Shown one piece after another: positions 1-10,677 of a DNA stretch of 64,000 bases. Position 1 is the stretch's first letter. Each line of letters begins with the position of its first letter. This stretch comes from Eutrigla gurnardus (taxonomy: Eukaryota; Chordata; Actinopteri; Perciformes; Triglidae), in assembly GCA_963514095.1 (NCBI GenBank), contig OY741266.1, positions 3,613,501 to 3,677,500 on the forward strand, given 5' to 3'. The position numbers and the translations under genes are program-made. The notes under the pieces are model-generated. The model saw only the letters and a list, made by a program, of their open reading frames with translations. It was not told where the DNA came from and did no database searches.

Positions 1-1572
1 ACCTGACTGGAGAGACCAGTTAATGATATGTAGAACCTCTGGTGCTAGGCAGTTAAAAACATTTTTGAAAAAAGCAGTTGGGACAGGATCCAGACAGCAG
101 GTGGAGGATCTGAGCTGACCAACAATATTGTCAAGCTCTGTCAGATTTAAACAGTTAAAGTGAGACATGACACGGGTGGAGTTTCTGGAGAAAGGAAGGG
201 CAAGTTCAGTTGTAGATTTTAGAGCACTAATGTTTTGTCTAATAGTAATGATTTTGTTATTAAAGAAAGAAGCAAATTGATCACATTTTTCTGGGGACAA
301 CATTTCTGAGGGAATGGTGGATGGTGGGTTAATAAGTCTGTCCACAGTGGAGAATAGCACTTTGCTGTTATTAATATTTTCATTGATGATTTTAGAAAAG
401 AATGATTGTCTAGCTTGTTTAATTGCTTTGTTATATTCATCCTTATAAATGTCATTGTGAACCTGAAGTCTTGTTTTTCTCCACTGTCGCTCTGCCTGAC
501 GACACTTTCTCTTTAAGTATCTGATGTCCACTTCATTTCTCCAGGGAGCCTTTTGTTTTTTTACATATTTAGTTTTGAGTGGTGCAATTTTATCAAATAC
601 ACTCTGTATTTTTGAGTTGAAGTTGTCCACAATGTCCCCAGTTGAAGATATCATGGACAATGACATCTCATTTACAATTTTTTGAAATCTTTCAATAGTA
701 TTATCATTAATTATACGTCTTTTAAGTAATCGAGAACCGTTACGTTGTACAGGGAAAGCAGAGACATCAAAGTAAAGGCAACAGTGATCAGAAAAGGCTA
801 CATCCACAACAAGAGGCGTTGTAATGTTAAGTCCTTTTGAGATGACAAGGTCAAGAGTATGTCCTTTATTGTGGGTGGGTCCACGGACATGTTGAGAGAG
901 GTCAAATGCCTCCAGCAGACTGATAAAGCTTAAGGCATCTGGATCAGTTTTTATGTCAATGTGAATATTAAAGTCACCAGATATAATAAGACAGTCATAG
1001 TCAGTGGAAACCTGAGATAATAGCTGAGAAAATTCTTCCAGGAATCCAGTTTTGGGTTTTGGTGGACGGTAAACAGTTATTATTAAGACTGTAGATTTAC
1101 AATGTACTGACAAAGCAAGGTATTCAAATGATATGAATTCACCAAGACGGACTTCCTTACAGTTATAAGTGTCAGAGAAGACAGCAGCAATTCCACCACC
1201 TCTCCTATCAGTCCTAGTGGTATGGAAGAAATTGAAGTTTGGAGGTGCAGTCTCAATGAGTGTGGCGGCTCCGTTTTTATCCAGCCAGGTTTCGGTTAGT
1301 AAAGTTAAATCTAGACTGTGGGTGCTAATGAGTTCATTTATCAAAAATGATTTATTTGTAAGAGACCTGACATTTAATAGAGCCATTTTTATTTTTTGAG
1401 GTGCATTGCTGTGTGAGGGGCTGATAACTGGAGGGATATGGATAAGATTACTGAGGTTAGCTGAACTGGTGGGATCAGAAGTGCATTTCTTAGGCCTAAA
1501 GTTTGTGATAACAGGGATATAAGTAATTGTCACTGGGCTGCTATAATGTTTGGAGTGTGGAGTTACTGACCG
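1..1572 (-). CDS. CR1/L2-clade LINE ORF2, endonuclease and pre-RT part, open to window edge
   Basis: I translated this strand by hand and found no stop codon from the codon after the ORF1 terminator (1572) to base 1, about 524 codons. The first good ATG is at 1386-1384, just before NVRSL. APE-type endonuclease motifs follow in order: TETWL, RRGGGIAAVF, YRPPKP, SGDFNIH, HTLDLVIS and SDHC. A basic linker (KAPWRNEVDIRYLKRKCR) and the pre-RT block LDPVPTAFFKN come next. The protein would nick target DNA and prime reverse transcription. The RT core lies outside the window to the left. The long undamaged frame suggests a young insertion, unlike most elements here. The clade (L2, possibly another CR1 relative) is inferred from motifs and from the esterase-type ORF1 upstream. 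Confidence 0.9.
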
Positions 1573-2037
1573 TCAACCAGGGTAAGCCATGCAGGAGCGC
1601 AGGGTGAGTTCAACGTTCAGGGATAGGAGGCGAGATCCGATGAAGTTTGGGTGGAGCCGGTCATTTTTGAAGAGGTCAGTTCTATTTAGAAAAGAGGTGA
1701 AGTTGTCCACATATGGGATGCTACGGCTACGGCAGTATCCCTTGAGCCAGATGTGGAGTTGTCTGAGTCGGCTAAATTTTACATCACCGAAACAGGGGGG
1801 AGCAAAGGGGCCAGAAACTACACACTGTTTGTTGGAGTCTAGAATGGTGTTCATGAGGGAGATGTAGTCGGCCTTAAGCTTCTCTGATTGCTGCAGTTTA
1901 AGGTCGCACGTACCAACGTGAGCAACCACAGTGGAGACAGACGGACGTTGAGAGAGCAGCTGCGGGATGACGTCATTGATGTCCTGAACGAGCGCACCTG
2001 GGTGGCAGGAAGTGCTGCCCCTGCTGAGGAGAACCAG
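1573..2037 (-). pseudogene. L2 ORF1, C-terminal SGNH/esterase-like domain
   Basis: In this frame the protein has the esterase-like signature of CR1/L2 ORF1 proteins: HPGALVQDIN, then VVAHVGTCDL (the family normally has GTND), and near the end DRLHPNFIGSRLLS with the catalytic Asp-x-x-His arrangement. It ends at a TGA (1575-1573) in the same frame as ORF2. The nucleophile block (GDS) expected about 20 residues before HPGA is absent, and the frame breaks to the preceding ORF1 half near 2010-2040. An internal deletion probably removed it, so this ORF1 is likely inactive. ORF1 proteins of this clade bind RNA or form particles; the exact role of the esterase is unclear. Confidence 0.75.
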
Positions 2038-2455
2038 CTACTGCAGCAGCATCGGCCATGGGGACATCAGCAGGGACATCAGGTGTTAGCATGGCAAAGC
2101 GGTTAGTGAGGTTGAGGGACGGAGGCGAGGCAGTGCGAGGACGCCGACTCTTCCCTGCTTTGCCCCCTACCACTGACCAGGGGGCCTGTGAGCTGGGGGT
2201 TGAGCAGGATGAGGGCCGGTGGCAGAGTGATGAAGAAGGGTCCCAGAGGATGGTGTCGGCGATGGCTGAGTTCATGGAGGAGATAATTTTGGATTGTGTG
2301 GCAGCGGTATCAATGAAGTCGGCGAGGAGAGAGTCTTTTTTACGGATTTCATCTGAGAGTCGCCTGATGTCTTCCTTGAGGTGAGTGATGTGTTTATCTG
2401 CTTTCTGGCAATCATCGCAGGGGTTGGTGGTGGATGGTGAGATGCGTGGTGACAT
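1973..2455 (-). pseudogene. L2 ORF1, N-terminal half (PHD/zinc-like and coiled coil)
   Basis: The frame starts at ATG 2455-2453 (MSPRISPSTTNPCDDCQ) and runs about 160 codons. It has a CxxC pair (CDDC), a charged helical stretch likely to form a coiled coil (HLKEDIRRLSDEIRKKD), and a Pro/Ser-rich linker containing WSVVGGKAGK. After MADAAAVAGSP the frame leaves the esterase frame and stops at 1973, so the two ORF1 halves are joined by a frameshift and probable deletion. The order N-terminal coiled coil, then esterase, matches CR1/L2 ORF1 proteins. Confidence 0.65.
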
Positions 2456-2800
2456 GGTTGGAGCAGATGGAGGCTGTGGAAAGAGAAAAAACAGCTCCGG
2501 CAGCAACGTTGTTTGTAGTAGCCTATGGAGTTTGTTTGGCTAGCAGCTAGCTGGATCGCTGGTGTAACATTAGCTTCGGTGAGGGAGGAGGTGGACACTT
2601 ACACACGAGGACTCCAGATGGAGTCCACGGCGTTGAAGAGGCACATATAGCAGACTGTTAGACGGTGAGAGGAGGCGAGACTTACCGGCACAGGTCCAAA
2701 GACTGGACCCGGTGAGGTGGTTGGGTGTCCGGTAAGCTAGCTGGCTAGCTGGTTGTCAGCTGTCAGGGATTTTCCCACGCTGTCAGACGCAGTTTAGGTC
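2456..2800 (-). other. Putative 5' UTR of the L2 LINE
   Basis: This lies between the ORF1 start and the next repeat, in the position of a LINE 5' untranslated region. It is GC-richer than its surroundings and contains repeated GCTAGCTGGCTAGC-like short units (2530-2560 and 2733-2755). The true 5' end of the element cannot be fixed because no flanking duplication was identified. Confidence 0.4.
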
Positions 2801-2941
2801 ACGTGTATAGGACTTTGAAATCTTTAAATATATAACTCCTTCCTTAAATATTAAGAAAAAGCTTTTGATGTCGGCTCCTCTTGCTGAGATCAATCTTTGG
2901 TGGAAAATGTGCTCCTCATCAGCGGAGTCTCGGATACCGTG

Positions 2942-3614
2942 TGTTGCGTTCTCCTACTGTGCCTACTGTGCCTACTGTGTAAAAGTGTACAGCCTCAAGG
3001 ACCCAGGTCCCTGGACCTCAAGAACCAGTGTTTTGTTGTTGTTGTTGTTGTTGTTTTTTTACATAACTTACTTGCAGAGGTATCTTGGCTGGGGGGGGGG
3101 GGGCCTGAATAAATTTGTCAGTTTACGGCATTTGGCTGCATCCTCCTCCAGCGCCGTTCTTTTTTTCCCTCTCTCTCCCTCGGCACCGCCTTTTCTTTTT
3201 TTTTTACCCAGGGGGTTGGGGTCCATGGTTTACAGTACTAGTCGAAGCCTCGACTCTCCCTCTCTGCTCGGCGCTCGCTACACACACACCGCGACTGCAG
3301 CATCAGTGTCACACACACCCCTTCCTCCGCACGCTGTCTGTGTGGTTGATACGGACTGTTGGGGCGGGTGTTAATCAAAACAAACCAATCGCCTTGTCCT
3401 CCTCACATGCTACTGGCCTGAGTGGCCTCTGATTGGCCAGGCCTGCATCTCTGACTTAGAAAAAAAAAAGTCAGATAGCCGCGGCGCCGGCTGACCGGCA
3501 GACTTAAAAAAAAAAAAAAAAAAAAGAGAGAGAGAGAGACGCAGGCCAGCAGGCCAATCATAGGCCGGCGCTTCGGGAAACCTCCCGGTTCTCCCGATGG
3601 CCAGTCCGGGCCTG
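2942..3614 (-). mobile_element. hAT transposon 5'-end fragment (same family as 20750-22371)
   Basis: This is an inverted copy of the first 620 bases of the hAT at 20750. The terminal repeat is the mirror CCAGTCCGGGCCTG ending at 3614. It carries the same homopurine tract, GC-rich promoter region and exon-1 start codon region, with the poly-C/poly-G tract shared. The other terminal repeat is missing: similarity stops near 2942-2965, where CCTACTGTG is repeated three times. It is a truncated non-mobile copy; open frames on the plus strand here are antisense shadows. Confidence 0.8.
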
Positions 3615-3621
3615 GGCAACA

Positions 3622-4060
3622 GTGGAGTGGAGTCCTGAATTCTGATTGATTAGGGTCAAGGAGGTTGTTCTGAGGGAATCAGATCATCTAAAAAGTCACG
3701 GAGAGGACCGGGTGGGCGATAGATCACTATGATATTGAGCTTGAAAGGAAGGGTGACGGCATGGAATTCAATCGCAGATCGGGGTAGGTGGTTCAGGGGA
3801 AGGACCTGGTAGGACCACCTGGGTGAGATGAGGAGCCCAGTTCTTCCTCCTCGACCTGTTCTTCTTGGGGAGTGTGAAAACGAGTAGTCAGTTGAGAGGG
3901 CAGCTGGAGTGGCAGTGTTTTCAGTGTTGATTCAGGTCTCCGTAAGGGTCACGAAGTGGAGAGTCTGCAGGGAGGCATACGCTGAAATGGTGTCTGCTTT
4001 CTTGACTGCAGACTGGCAGTTCCACAGCCCCCCTAGTACTTCAAGTTCTGTACCGGTGGA
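3622..4060 (-). pseudogene. CR1/L2-type LINE endonuclease fragment
   Basis: The minus strand encodes the start of an APE endonuclease: LWNCQSAVKKADTISAYASL, then LTLTET followed by a stop where the family has Trp (codon at 3934-3932), then TDYSFSHSPRRTGRGGRTGL, WSYQVLP and IVIYRPPGPLRDFLDD. The sequence ends around 3640. The TGG to TGA change alone makes it non-functional, and RT is absent. It belongs to a different L2-type family from the one at 1-2800, closer to the 41744-43010 copy. Confidence 0.8.
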
Positions 4061-4299
4061 GAATGGTGGGTAGCAGAGATTGGATGGGTTACAGCCTCTG
4101 GCGAAATCTTCTCCGGTTTGATGTCCTGACTGGGATAGAACACATGGCTGCGATGGGTGGTGGTTGAGATGGTATGCCTACCTCAATGGACTCCCACAGA
4201 TTGACTCCCTTGTCTTTGTTCGACAGCCTTTGTTCGGCTGTCCTGACGCTACAGCTGACACTGTAGTGACAAGCTCTTAAGTGCTTTGGTTTACCTCAT
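4061..4299 (-). other. LINE 5' leader between tandem units and endonuclease
   Basis: This sits between the endonuclease start and the tandem units at 4300-4809. No intact open frame was seen. In this position it is probably the remaining leader of the same LINE, with no ORF1 recognised. Confidence 0.4.
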
Positions 4300-4809
4300 G
4301 CAGGTTTAGCCCCTCCCTCCAATCAATCTATTGACTACAGCGGAGTTGGCTGAAACTAGGTAATTGCCCACTCAGTATGAACAGCTTCACAAGAATTTCA
4401 ACAAAAAGCTATCTAGACAAGACTAAATGTTACAACTAGCTCTACTCACAGAATGCCTAAACCCAAATCTACAATTAGTTTCTGACTTACCAACAAGATA
4501 CAAAGCAGCTTCCTTCCTTTCTTCAGGCAAAATGTAGTTGAATAGAAGTTTCACTGGCTGCTCCTTATATGCAGGGTTAGCCCCTCCCTCCAATCAAGTC
4601 TATTCACTACAGCTGAGCTGGCTGAAACTAAGTAATTGCCCACTCAGTGTGAACAGCTTCACAAGAATTTAAACAACAAGCTATCTAGACAAGACTAAAT
4701 GTTACAACTAGCTCTACTCACAGAATGCCTAAACCCAAATCTACAATTAGTTTCTGACTTACCAACGAGATACAAAGTAGCTTCCTTCCTTTCTTCAGAC
4801 AAAATGTAG
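4300..4809 (-). repeat. Two tandem ~272-bp units, probable LINE 5' promoter monomers
   Basis: Two head-to-tail units share GCAGGxTTAGCCCCTCCCTCC near 4300 and 4571 and end in AATGTAG at 4537 and 4809, an offset of 271-272 bases. They are about 95% alike by eye. On the minus strand they lie directly upstream of the LINE endonuclease fragment. The junction between units reads GCATATAAGGAGC on the minus strand, a TATA-like box. The arrangement resembles promoter monomers of some LINEs, but that role is an inference. Confidence 0.75.
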
Positions 4810-5488
4810 TACATTTTAATGCCCATCTCACAGGAAATTACATTAAATGAATATTTCACCTAAAACTACACACAGACACACACACTTTCACATGAATTTC
4901 CATCCTTCACCACAAAAAACGATGTTTCAACTTCATTGTAGCCTACATTGTCTGATTTGTTTCAAACTTCACGTTTGATGTAAGTCCTACCCTGAACAAG
5001 ATGGTGAAGCTGTGTTTAACACCGTTACCTTGGCGATGCTTCTTACACCATGAAAGAGAAAGTGTTTTGTTCTTGTGATTATTCAGCGGTTTACTAGAAT
5101 TCCAACATCATGAACCTTTGTACAGCAGTCGAGCATGATGACTTTAAATGTCTGAATTGTTATCAGCAGATGAAAATTCCGGCGACGGGGCGGCTGCAAC
5201 ACAATCAGGCAGTCTAGCACTCCCGACTTGCGTTTGTGCAAGGGCCTGTGCATTACTGCTCGCAGTTTGAATTATTATTATAACACAGGAAATTCTGCAA
5301 CCCCATCGCTAGATGCCGCCAAACCCTAAACACTGCAGCTTTTAAACAATTTATGTATTTAACAATGTAAGACCTGCCTTTAAGCATGAGTTAATTAATA
5401 CAAAATGTGAAAAGGGTGTTCTTTTACAGAGGAAGTTTGTGCTGGAGTGGTTTCTTGGTGCAGCATTCGCTCCAGGGTCCTCATTTAT
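4810..5488. other. No recognised gene
   Basis: AT-rich sequence with no supported open frame and no terminal repeats that I can pair. A short CA-rich run lies at 4870-4885. Confidence 0.5.
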
Positions 5489-5985
5489 CAGAATCAGAAA
5501 AGGTTTATTGCCAAATGCACTTTCACATATGAGGAATTTGTCTTGGTCTTCAGTGCACATGATATTTACAAAAAATAAACAATAAACAATAAAGCAAGTA
5601 GTGCCGTCAAGAACACAAGTCAAAGTAAAAAATAAAATAAGATAATTTCCAAAAATAAAATAAAAAGACACACTATATACACATATGCACTGATGCAAGT
5701 AGTTGTGGAAAAATTGTTGTCATCATAGGCAGATGACTGTGGGGGTGGGCATTGGTGGGGGAAGGGGGCAGGGGTAGTGTGGGTGTCAGTGTCAGTGGGG
5801 GTCCGGGGCCGATGTTGACGAGGGCAGTTGCAGACGGGAAGAAACTGTTTTTGTGGCGTGAGGTTTTGGTCTTCTTGACAGACCTCAACCTCTTGCCGGA
5901 AGGGAGTATTTATGTCTGGGGTGGGAGGGGTCGAACATGATTTTCCTGAAGGAAGGCAGGTTGCAGTCAATCAACTTTCTAGCAC
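5489..5985 (-). mobile_element. LINE 3' end (C-terminal ORF2 remnant plus 3' UTR)
   Basis: The minus strand carries the C-terminal LINE motif ILPSGKRLRSVKKTKTSRHK followed by NSFFPSATALVN. In Rex/jockey-like fish LINEs the same block is read as LPSGxRYRxxRxRTxRHKNSFFP. An A-rich 3' UTR and the tail complement AGAATCAGAAAAGGTTTATT at 5489 follow. It is a severely 5'-truncated copy with frameshifts before the motif. Confidence 0.7.
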
Positions 5986-5994
5986 AGTGGATGA

Positions 5995-7195
5995 TATGCT
6001 GCAGTCAGATCATTGATTTATTCTGTCTGACTGAAATCTGGCTGTGTGATGAAGACTATGTTTGCTTAAATGAAGCTAGTCCTCCCAGCCATATACTCAT
6101 ATCTCGAGGCAGCAGACGCAGAGAAGGGGCCCTAGTTTAGTGGCGCAGCGCAGGGCGGCGCAGGGTGGCGGAGCCAGCGTAATGCAAGTTTCGACCCGCG
6201 CAGCTTTGCGCACGGTCAGTTTGGCAGTTTGGTGGATCGCCTGCGCCAAGATGGGTGTGGCGGCGCAGCAGGGGGAGGCGTCACAGATTCAGCTTGGCGT
6301 AGCGGAAGTTTCGTGGCAAAAAGCCTCGCCGAGACTGTGCTGAAAGCTCGCCAGCTCCAACCTGGTCTACTTTCGGCGCAAGGCGTAAATAAAGTCCATT
6401 CATTCAATGCGAATCACAGCTGGCGGAGTGGAAGTTTGGCTGACGGCGCACAGTGCGCACACGTCACCGAGACCTCACAGGCAGGTTTCCACAGTTCCAG
6501 GCACATTTAAATGCAATAAATTATCACAACAAACACTATTTAATGCAACTAATTGAATCAACACATGAATTTATATCTATATAGATTGTCCCGTCACATC
6601 TGACGTCAGATCAAAGGTGGATGGCACGCGTAACGGAAACTCAGCCTCTCGGACCAAAACATCTCCCTCTCTCTCTCCTGTTTTTTATAATATCGGCATT
6701 GTTATTATTATGATACGCATGCACAGCTGATGCGCGTGGTGGGAGCGGCGGCGTTGCTTCTGTCATCGGGTTGTCAAGTGACGGATCTTGCACTGAACCT
6801 CCCCTAACGCAGTAAAGGAGAGGAGAGGAGCTAATTTGATTGGTGAAGATCTGAATCGGCTGTATTAATCCCAGTCCACGCCTCGTCTCCTCCTCGTCTC
6901 CCACTCACGCCTTCTTCTCCTCCCTCTTTCCCACTTGCGCGGGTGGGAGTGACGGGAGGTGTGCCTGCGCGAGCCTGCGCGGTGCACGAAACTTGCAAAG
7001 TCCAGGCGGACACACCCCGTCGGCGTGGCGCAGGTGAGCTGAGCGCCTGGTCTACGAAACTAGGGCCCAAGGAGTTGCAGCCATTTTTGATTCAAGCCTA
7101 TCAATCATTGCGAAACCAAAACTAAATTATAACTCATTCGAGAGCCGTATTCTCAGCCTTTCGGGACCAAACTGGAAAAGAACGCAGCCAAGTCC
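5995..7195 (+). pseudogene. CR1/L2-type endonuclease fragment split by TIR element A
   Basis: Bases 5995-6126 encode LFCLTEIWLCDEDYVCLNEA and SRGSRRRE, an endonuclease segment. Bases 7069-7195 continue it with GVAAIFDSSLS and NYNSFESRILSLSGPN. Removing 6127-7068 plus one AAG repeat joins the two in one frame (R-R-E-G-V-A-A-I-F), the RGGGVA region of these endonucleases. It shows that the TIR element landed in an existing LINE fragment. Nothing of the RT is present. Confidence 0.75.
6127..7068. mobile_element. TIR element copy A (GGGCCCTAGTTT ends, 3-bp duplication AAG)
   Basis: Starts GGGCCCTAGTTT and ends AAACTAGGGCCC, flanked by AAG at 6124-6126 and 7069-7071. Both ends hold many GCGCAG/CTGCGC motifs. 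An interior block around 6583-6665 (TGACGTCAGATCAAAGG and neighbours) is shared with copies B and C. No transposase frame is visible, so it is a non-autonomous element of about 0.94 kb. The 3-bp duplication fits PIF/Harbinger-like or CACTA-like insertion; the superfamily is not settled. Confidence 0.85.
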
Positions 7196-7199
7196 CTGT

Positions 7200-7677
7200 G
7201 CTTTTCATATTTTTATTAGGAGGTAAGGCACAATTAGAACAGAAACCAATGTTATAATTACATTGAGTATCGCAACACATCTGCATCACAATTGAAAATG
7301 TAAACATATCGATACAATAGAAATACTGTGTATCATGATGTATGAAGAGCAAGACATACAGTCTGCCTCCAAGGATATTTTCTTATTTTGTATTTGTGGC
7401 CCAATAGGAACATGATCGGGCGACAAACAATGTACAAATAAAAAGAAAAAATAATAATAATAATAAAAAAAGAATAATAAACAAATAACTGAGGATTATT
7501 GTATGTGATGAGTGAATAAGTGTTTAAGCTACAGGGTGTAAACAAAAATACAAGGGAAGCCAAAAGACAGGAGAGGAAAAAAAAAAAATAATAATAATAA
7601 TGATAAATGATAAAAGGAAAGAAAGGAGGTTGGGGTCCATCAATCAGGAGGCATAACCTGAAGAGAGCGAAAGAATG
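7200..7677 (-). other. 3' UTR of the L1/Tx1-type LINE
   Basis: AT-rich sequence following the ORF2 stop at 7678 on the minus strand, with TAA/TTA microsatellite runs at 7449-7480 and 7578-7605. It ends near AATAAAAATATGAAAAG (about 7200), which resembles a polyadenylation signal. No open frame is supported. Confidence 0.55.
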
Positions 7678-10048
7678 TTAAAAAGGGAAGCCACTTGTTG
7701 CCACTTTCACTGAATATCTGATCTTCTCCAGCTTTAGAAAAGACATGGTGTCATTGAGCCATTGAGTGCTAGATGGAGCTTTAGTTGACTTCCAGTGAAG
7801 AAGAAGCTGGCGTCTTGCCAGTAAGGAAGTAAAGGCTAAAATATCTAATTGGTTAGAGGTAAACCGGTTGTGGTCTTCTGGGAGCCCGAATATGGCGACA
7901 TGGGGAGAGACTTTTATGGTAATTGAAAATATTTTTGACATGGTATCAAAATAATTCTGCCAGAAACGAGAAAGTAACGAACAAGAGTAAAACATATGAG
8001 TTAAGTTGCAAGATGAAGCATGGCATTTGCCGCAATTGTCGGTGATACTGGGATAGATTTGTGACAGTCGAGTTTTGGAATAATGGACTCTAAACAATAC
8101 TTTAAACTGTATAAGTGTGAGACGAGCGCAGGCTGAGCTAGTGTAAATTTTCTTAAGAGCAGTGTCCCACCAGTCATCTCCCAGATGTAGACCCAGTTCT
8201 TGTTCCCAAACAGTCTTGACTTTGGTAACTGGTGAGCAATCAAAAGACAGAGTTTCATTATAAACTTTAGAGATGAGTGATTTCTGAAGTGGGTCGTGGG
8301 TTAGAAGCTCCTCCCACTGTAGACTTGGTGGTGAAGAGGGAAAGACTGGAAACAAAGCATTAGCACAGTGTCTAACTTGAAAGTAACGAAAGAGATGAGA
8401 GGGTGGGAGATGAAATACCATCCTTGTAAAGGTCTTTAAAACATTTCAGGCCCTTATTATGCCATGCAAAAAATGTTGAATCTGTAAATGCAGGTTGAAA
8501 TAAATGATTTCTCAATAAAGGAGCTAAGGTAGATGCTGACTTAAATTTGAAGTGCCTTCTGAATTGATACCAAATTTTAAGTGTGGAGCGAACCACTTGG
8601 TTATTTGTAAAGCCAGAGAGGTTGGATGGAATAGAAGAGGTAAGTAAAGCAGTTAGGGAGGATGATACACATGACTGCGCCTCTAGATCACACCATGGCA
8701 GATCAACTGATTTGAACCAAAATTAAATCTTGTGGATATGTGCTGCCCAATAATACAATTGAAAATTCGGAAGTGACAATCCACCATTGAATTTACATCT
8801 CTGAAGTGTGGATTTGCGGATCCTGGGTGTGAAGTGAGAAATAGTTTGATCAATTGTTTTAAAGAACTGCTTTGGGAGGAAAAGTGGGAGACAGTGGAAC
8901 AAAAATAAAAATTTGGGCAAAATGTTCATTTTGACTGCATTAATTCTTCCGATTAATGAGAGAGGTAAGCTTCCCCATCTTTGGAGGTCAGATTTAATTT
9001 TAGACATTAAAGGCAGGATCAATAGTCAGCCACCTTAAACATACTAGCTGTAAGAGTCAAACAAGACCACAGCAGGATCCCGACCATAGACCAAAAAGCA
9101 GGAGTAGTTGAGCAGTCACACAGCAGTAGGTGGAGCTACCATATGGTGTTTCCAGCATCAGGCCAGTTAGAAGTCTGCATCGGTAGACAGGAAATTAGCA
9201 GAAAAAAGAGAGTTTAGCGTTCTAGTTACATTGATCCCTAGATACTTAAAGCCAGACAGGCTAAATTTAAAAGGAATATCAGACTGTTTGAGCTGTGATG
9301 CTGAAGCATTGACAGGGTAGCATTCAGTTTTAGAGATATTTACTTTGTAAACTGAAAATGATCCAAATCTCTGAAAAGTAGATAAAATTGTTGGGATGGA
9401 AAGAACAGGATCCGAGACATACAGCAATAAATCATCAGCATAAAGAGACAACTTAAATTCTGTGCCGAAACGTGAAATTCCAGTAAAAATGGAAGAGGAC
9501 CTCAGAAAGATTGTCAAGGGCTCTATAGCTAGTGCACACAGTAGGGGAGATAAAGGACACCCCTGCCTGGTGCCACGGGCAAGAGTGAAAAAACTGGATT
9601 GAATGTTATTGGTGGAGATACTAGCTTGTGGAGATGTATAGAGGAGACGTATCCACTTAATGAACACATTTCCCAGCCCAAATTTCTTTATTATAGTGAA
9701 TAAATAGTCCCATTCAACCCTGTCGAATGCTTTTTCGGCGTCAACCGAGATCACTACTTCAGGTGTTGCTGTGTTAGTTTTAGAGTAGATAATATTCAGG
9801 AGAGTACGGACATTAAAGAACAGCTGCCGCCCCTTAACAAATCCAGTCTGCTCAGGTGAAACAATAGTTGGTACAATATTTTCTAGGCGATAGGCCAAAG
9901 CTTTCGCAAGGATCTTAGCATCCACATTTATTAAAGAAAGAGGTCTGTAGGAGCTGCAGAGAACCGGATCCTTATCTTATTTTAAGAGGAGACTTATGGA
10001 GGCTTGTCTTAAAGTAGGAGGGAGAGTACCATGTTGTAGCGATTCCTT
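7678..10048 (-). pseudogene. L1/Tx1-clade LINE ORF2, RT core to C-terminus
   Basis: Reading leftward on the minus strand: LQHGTLPPTLRQASISLLLK, YRPLSLINVDAKILAKAL, EQTGFVKGRQ, VISVDAEKAFDRVEW, RGTRQGCPLSPLLCALAIEP, the RT active site YADDLLLY, FKYLGINVT, then LPLMSKIKSDLQRWGSLPLS, and the C-terminal zinc-knuckle-like CGKCHASSCNLTHMFYSC. RT plus a CxxC...H tail is typical of L1/Tx1 ORF2. Lesions: a TAA near 9980, a 169-bp insertion at 9019-9187, a TAA after AAHIHKI (8722-8720) and a frameshift near 8425. ORF2 ends at 7678. The upstream part continues at 13776 beyond an inserted transposon. Confidence 0.9.
9019..9187 (-). mobile_element. 169-bp insertion with 5-bp duplication CAGGA
   Basis: It interrupts L1 ORF2 between SANFL and PLMSK. 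CAGGA occurs at 9014-9018 and 9188-9192, and removing the insertion with one CAGGA restores the frame. It has no terminal inverted repeats. Its two halves match 18997-19109 and 18855-18910 but in the swapped order. Its family is unknown to me. Confidence 0.7.
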
Positions 10049-10241
10049 ATATGGGCCATTCTACCGAATTTGTGCAAAGTCCAGAGTTGGAAACTCATTT
10101 TCAAAAGTTGTTTTTTTCCAAAAACTTTGTCCATACATATATTGTACCATATTTCTATGGTACATATCTAGTAAAGGCACAGTCAAATTTCATATATTAA
10201 TGCCTGCCTGTTCTTGAAATGTTTTTCCGCGCCTGAAATGT

Positions 10242-10631
10242 GTCACTACCGTAACACAGCAACAAACTGCAATAAAAACCATTATATTAATCTGTTAATA
10301 TTGTGTGTCCATACACCCTCTAAAGAATAATTTTAGTAATTTATTATGAAGGGTTTTACAACTAAATCAATTAAAATTATTTTTTAAACAAATTTCAAAG
10401 TTTATTTTCTAATACTCATCAAAATTTAAATGCAATCTTTTTTGTAAAATGAATTACTCTGATCATAGAGATCTCAGAGTTAATTAGTTATTACATTGAA
10501 TGTACATTTAACCAATAGTTATCATAAAATGTTATTTAATGACTCAATTCTTATTTTATTTTACAAAACACTCAGTGTTACGGTAGTGACCGCACTGTTA
10601 CGGTAGTGACTGCACTGTTTTAGTCGTGACC
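10242..10631. repeat. Left cluster of TTACGGTAGTGAC motifs
   Basis: Copies at 10242-10255 (inverted), 10577-10590 and 10597-10610, and a degenerate TAGTCGTGAC near 10621. The two direct copies are 20 bases apart. Subterminal repeats of this kind are often transposase binding sites; that is an inference here. Confidence 0.7.
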
Positions 10632-10677
10632 ACAGTATTTTGTTTGCAAGGTTGTATTATATCCCCTCAACCTTATT

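Noticed and set aside
2865..3432. Overlapping plus-strand open frames of 105-169 codons
   Set aside because: They lie antisense to the hAT 5' end and owe their length to GT- and C-rich low complexity. The same frames recur at 20924-21473.
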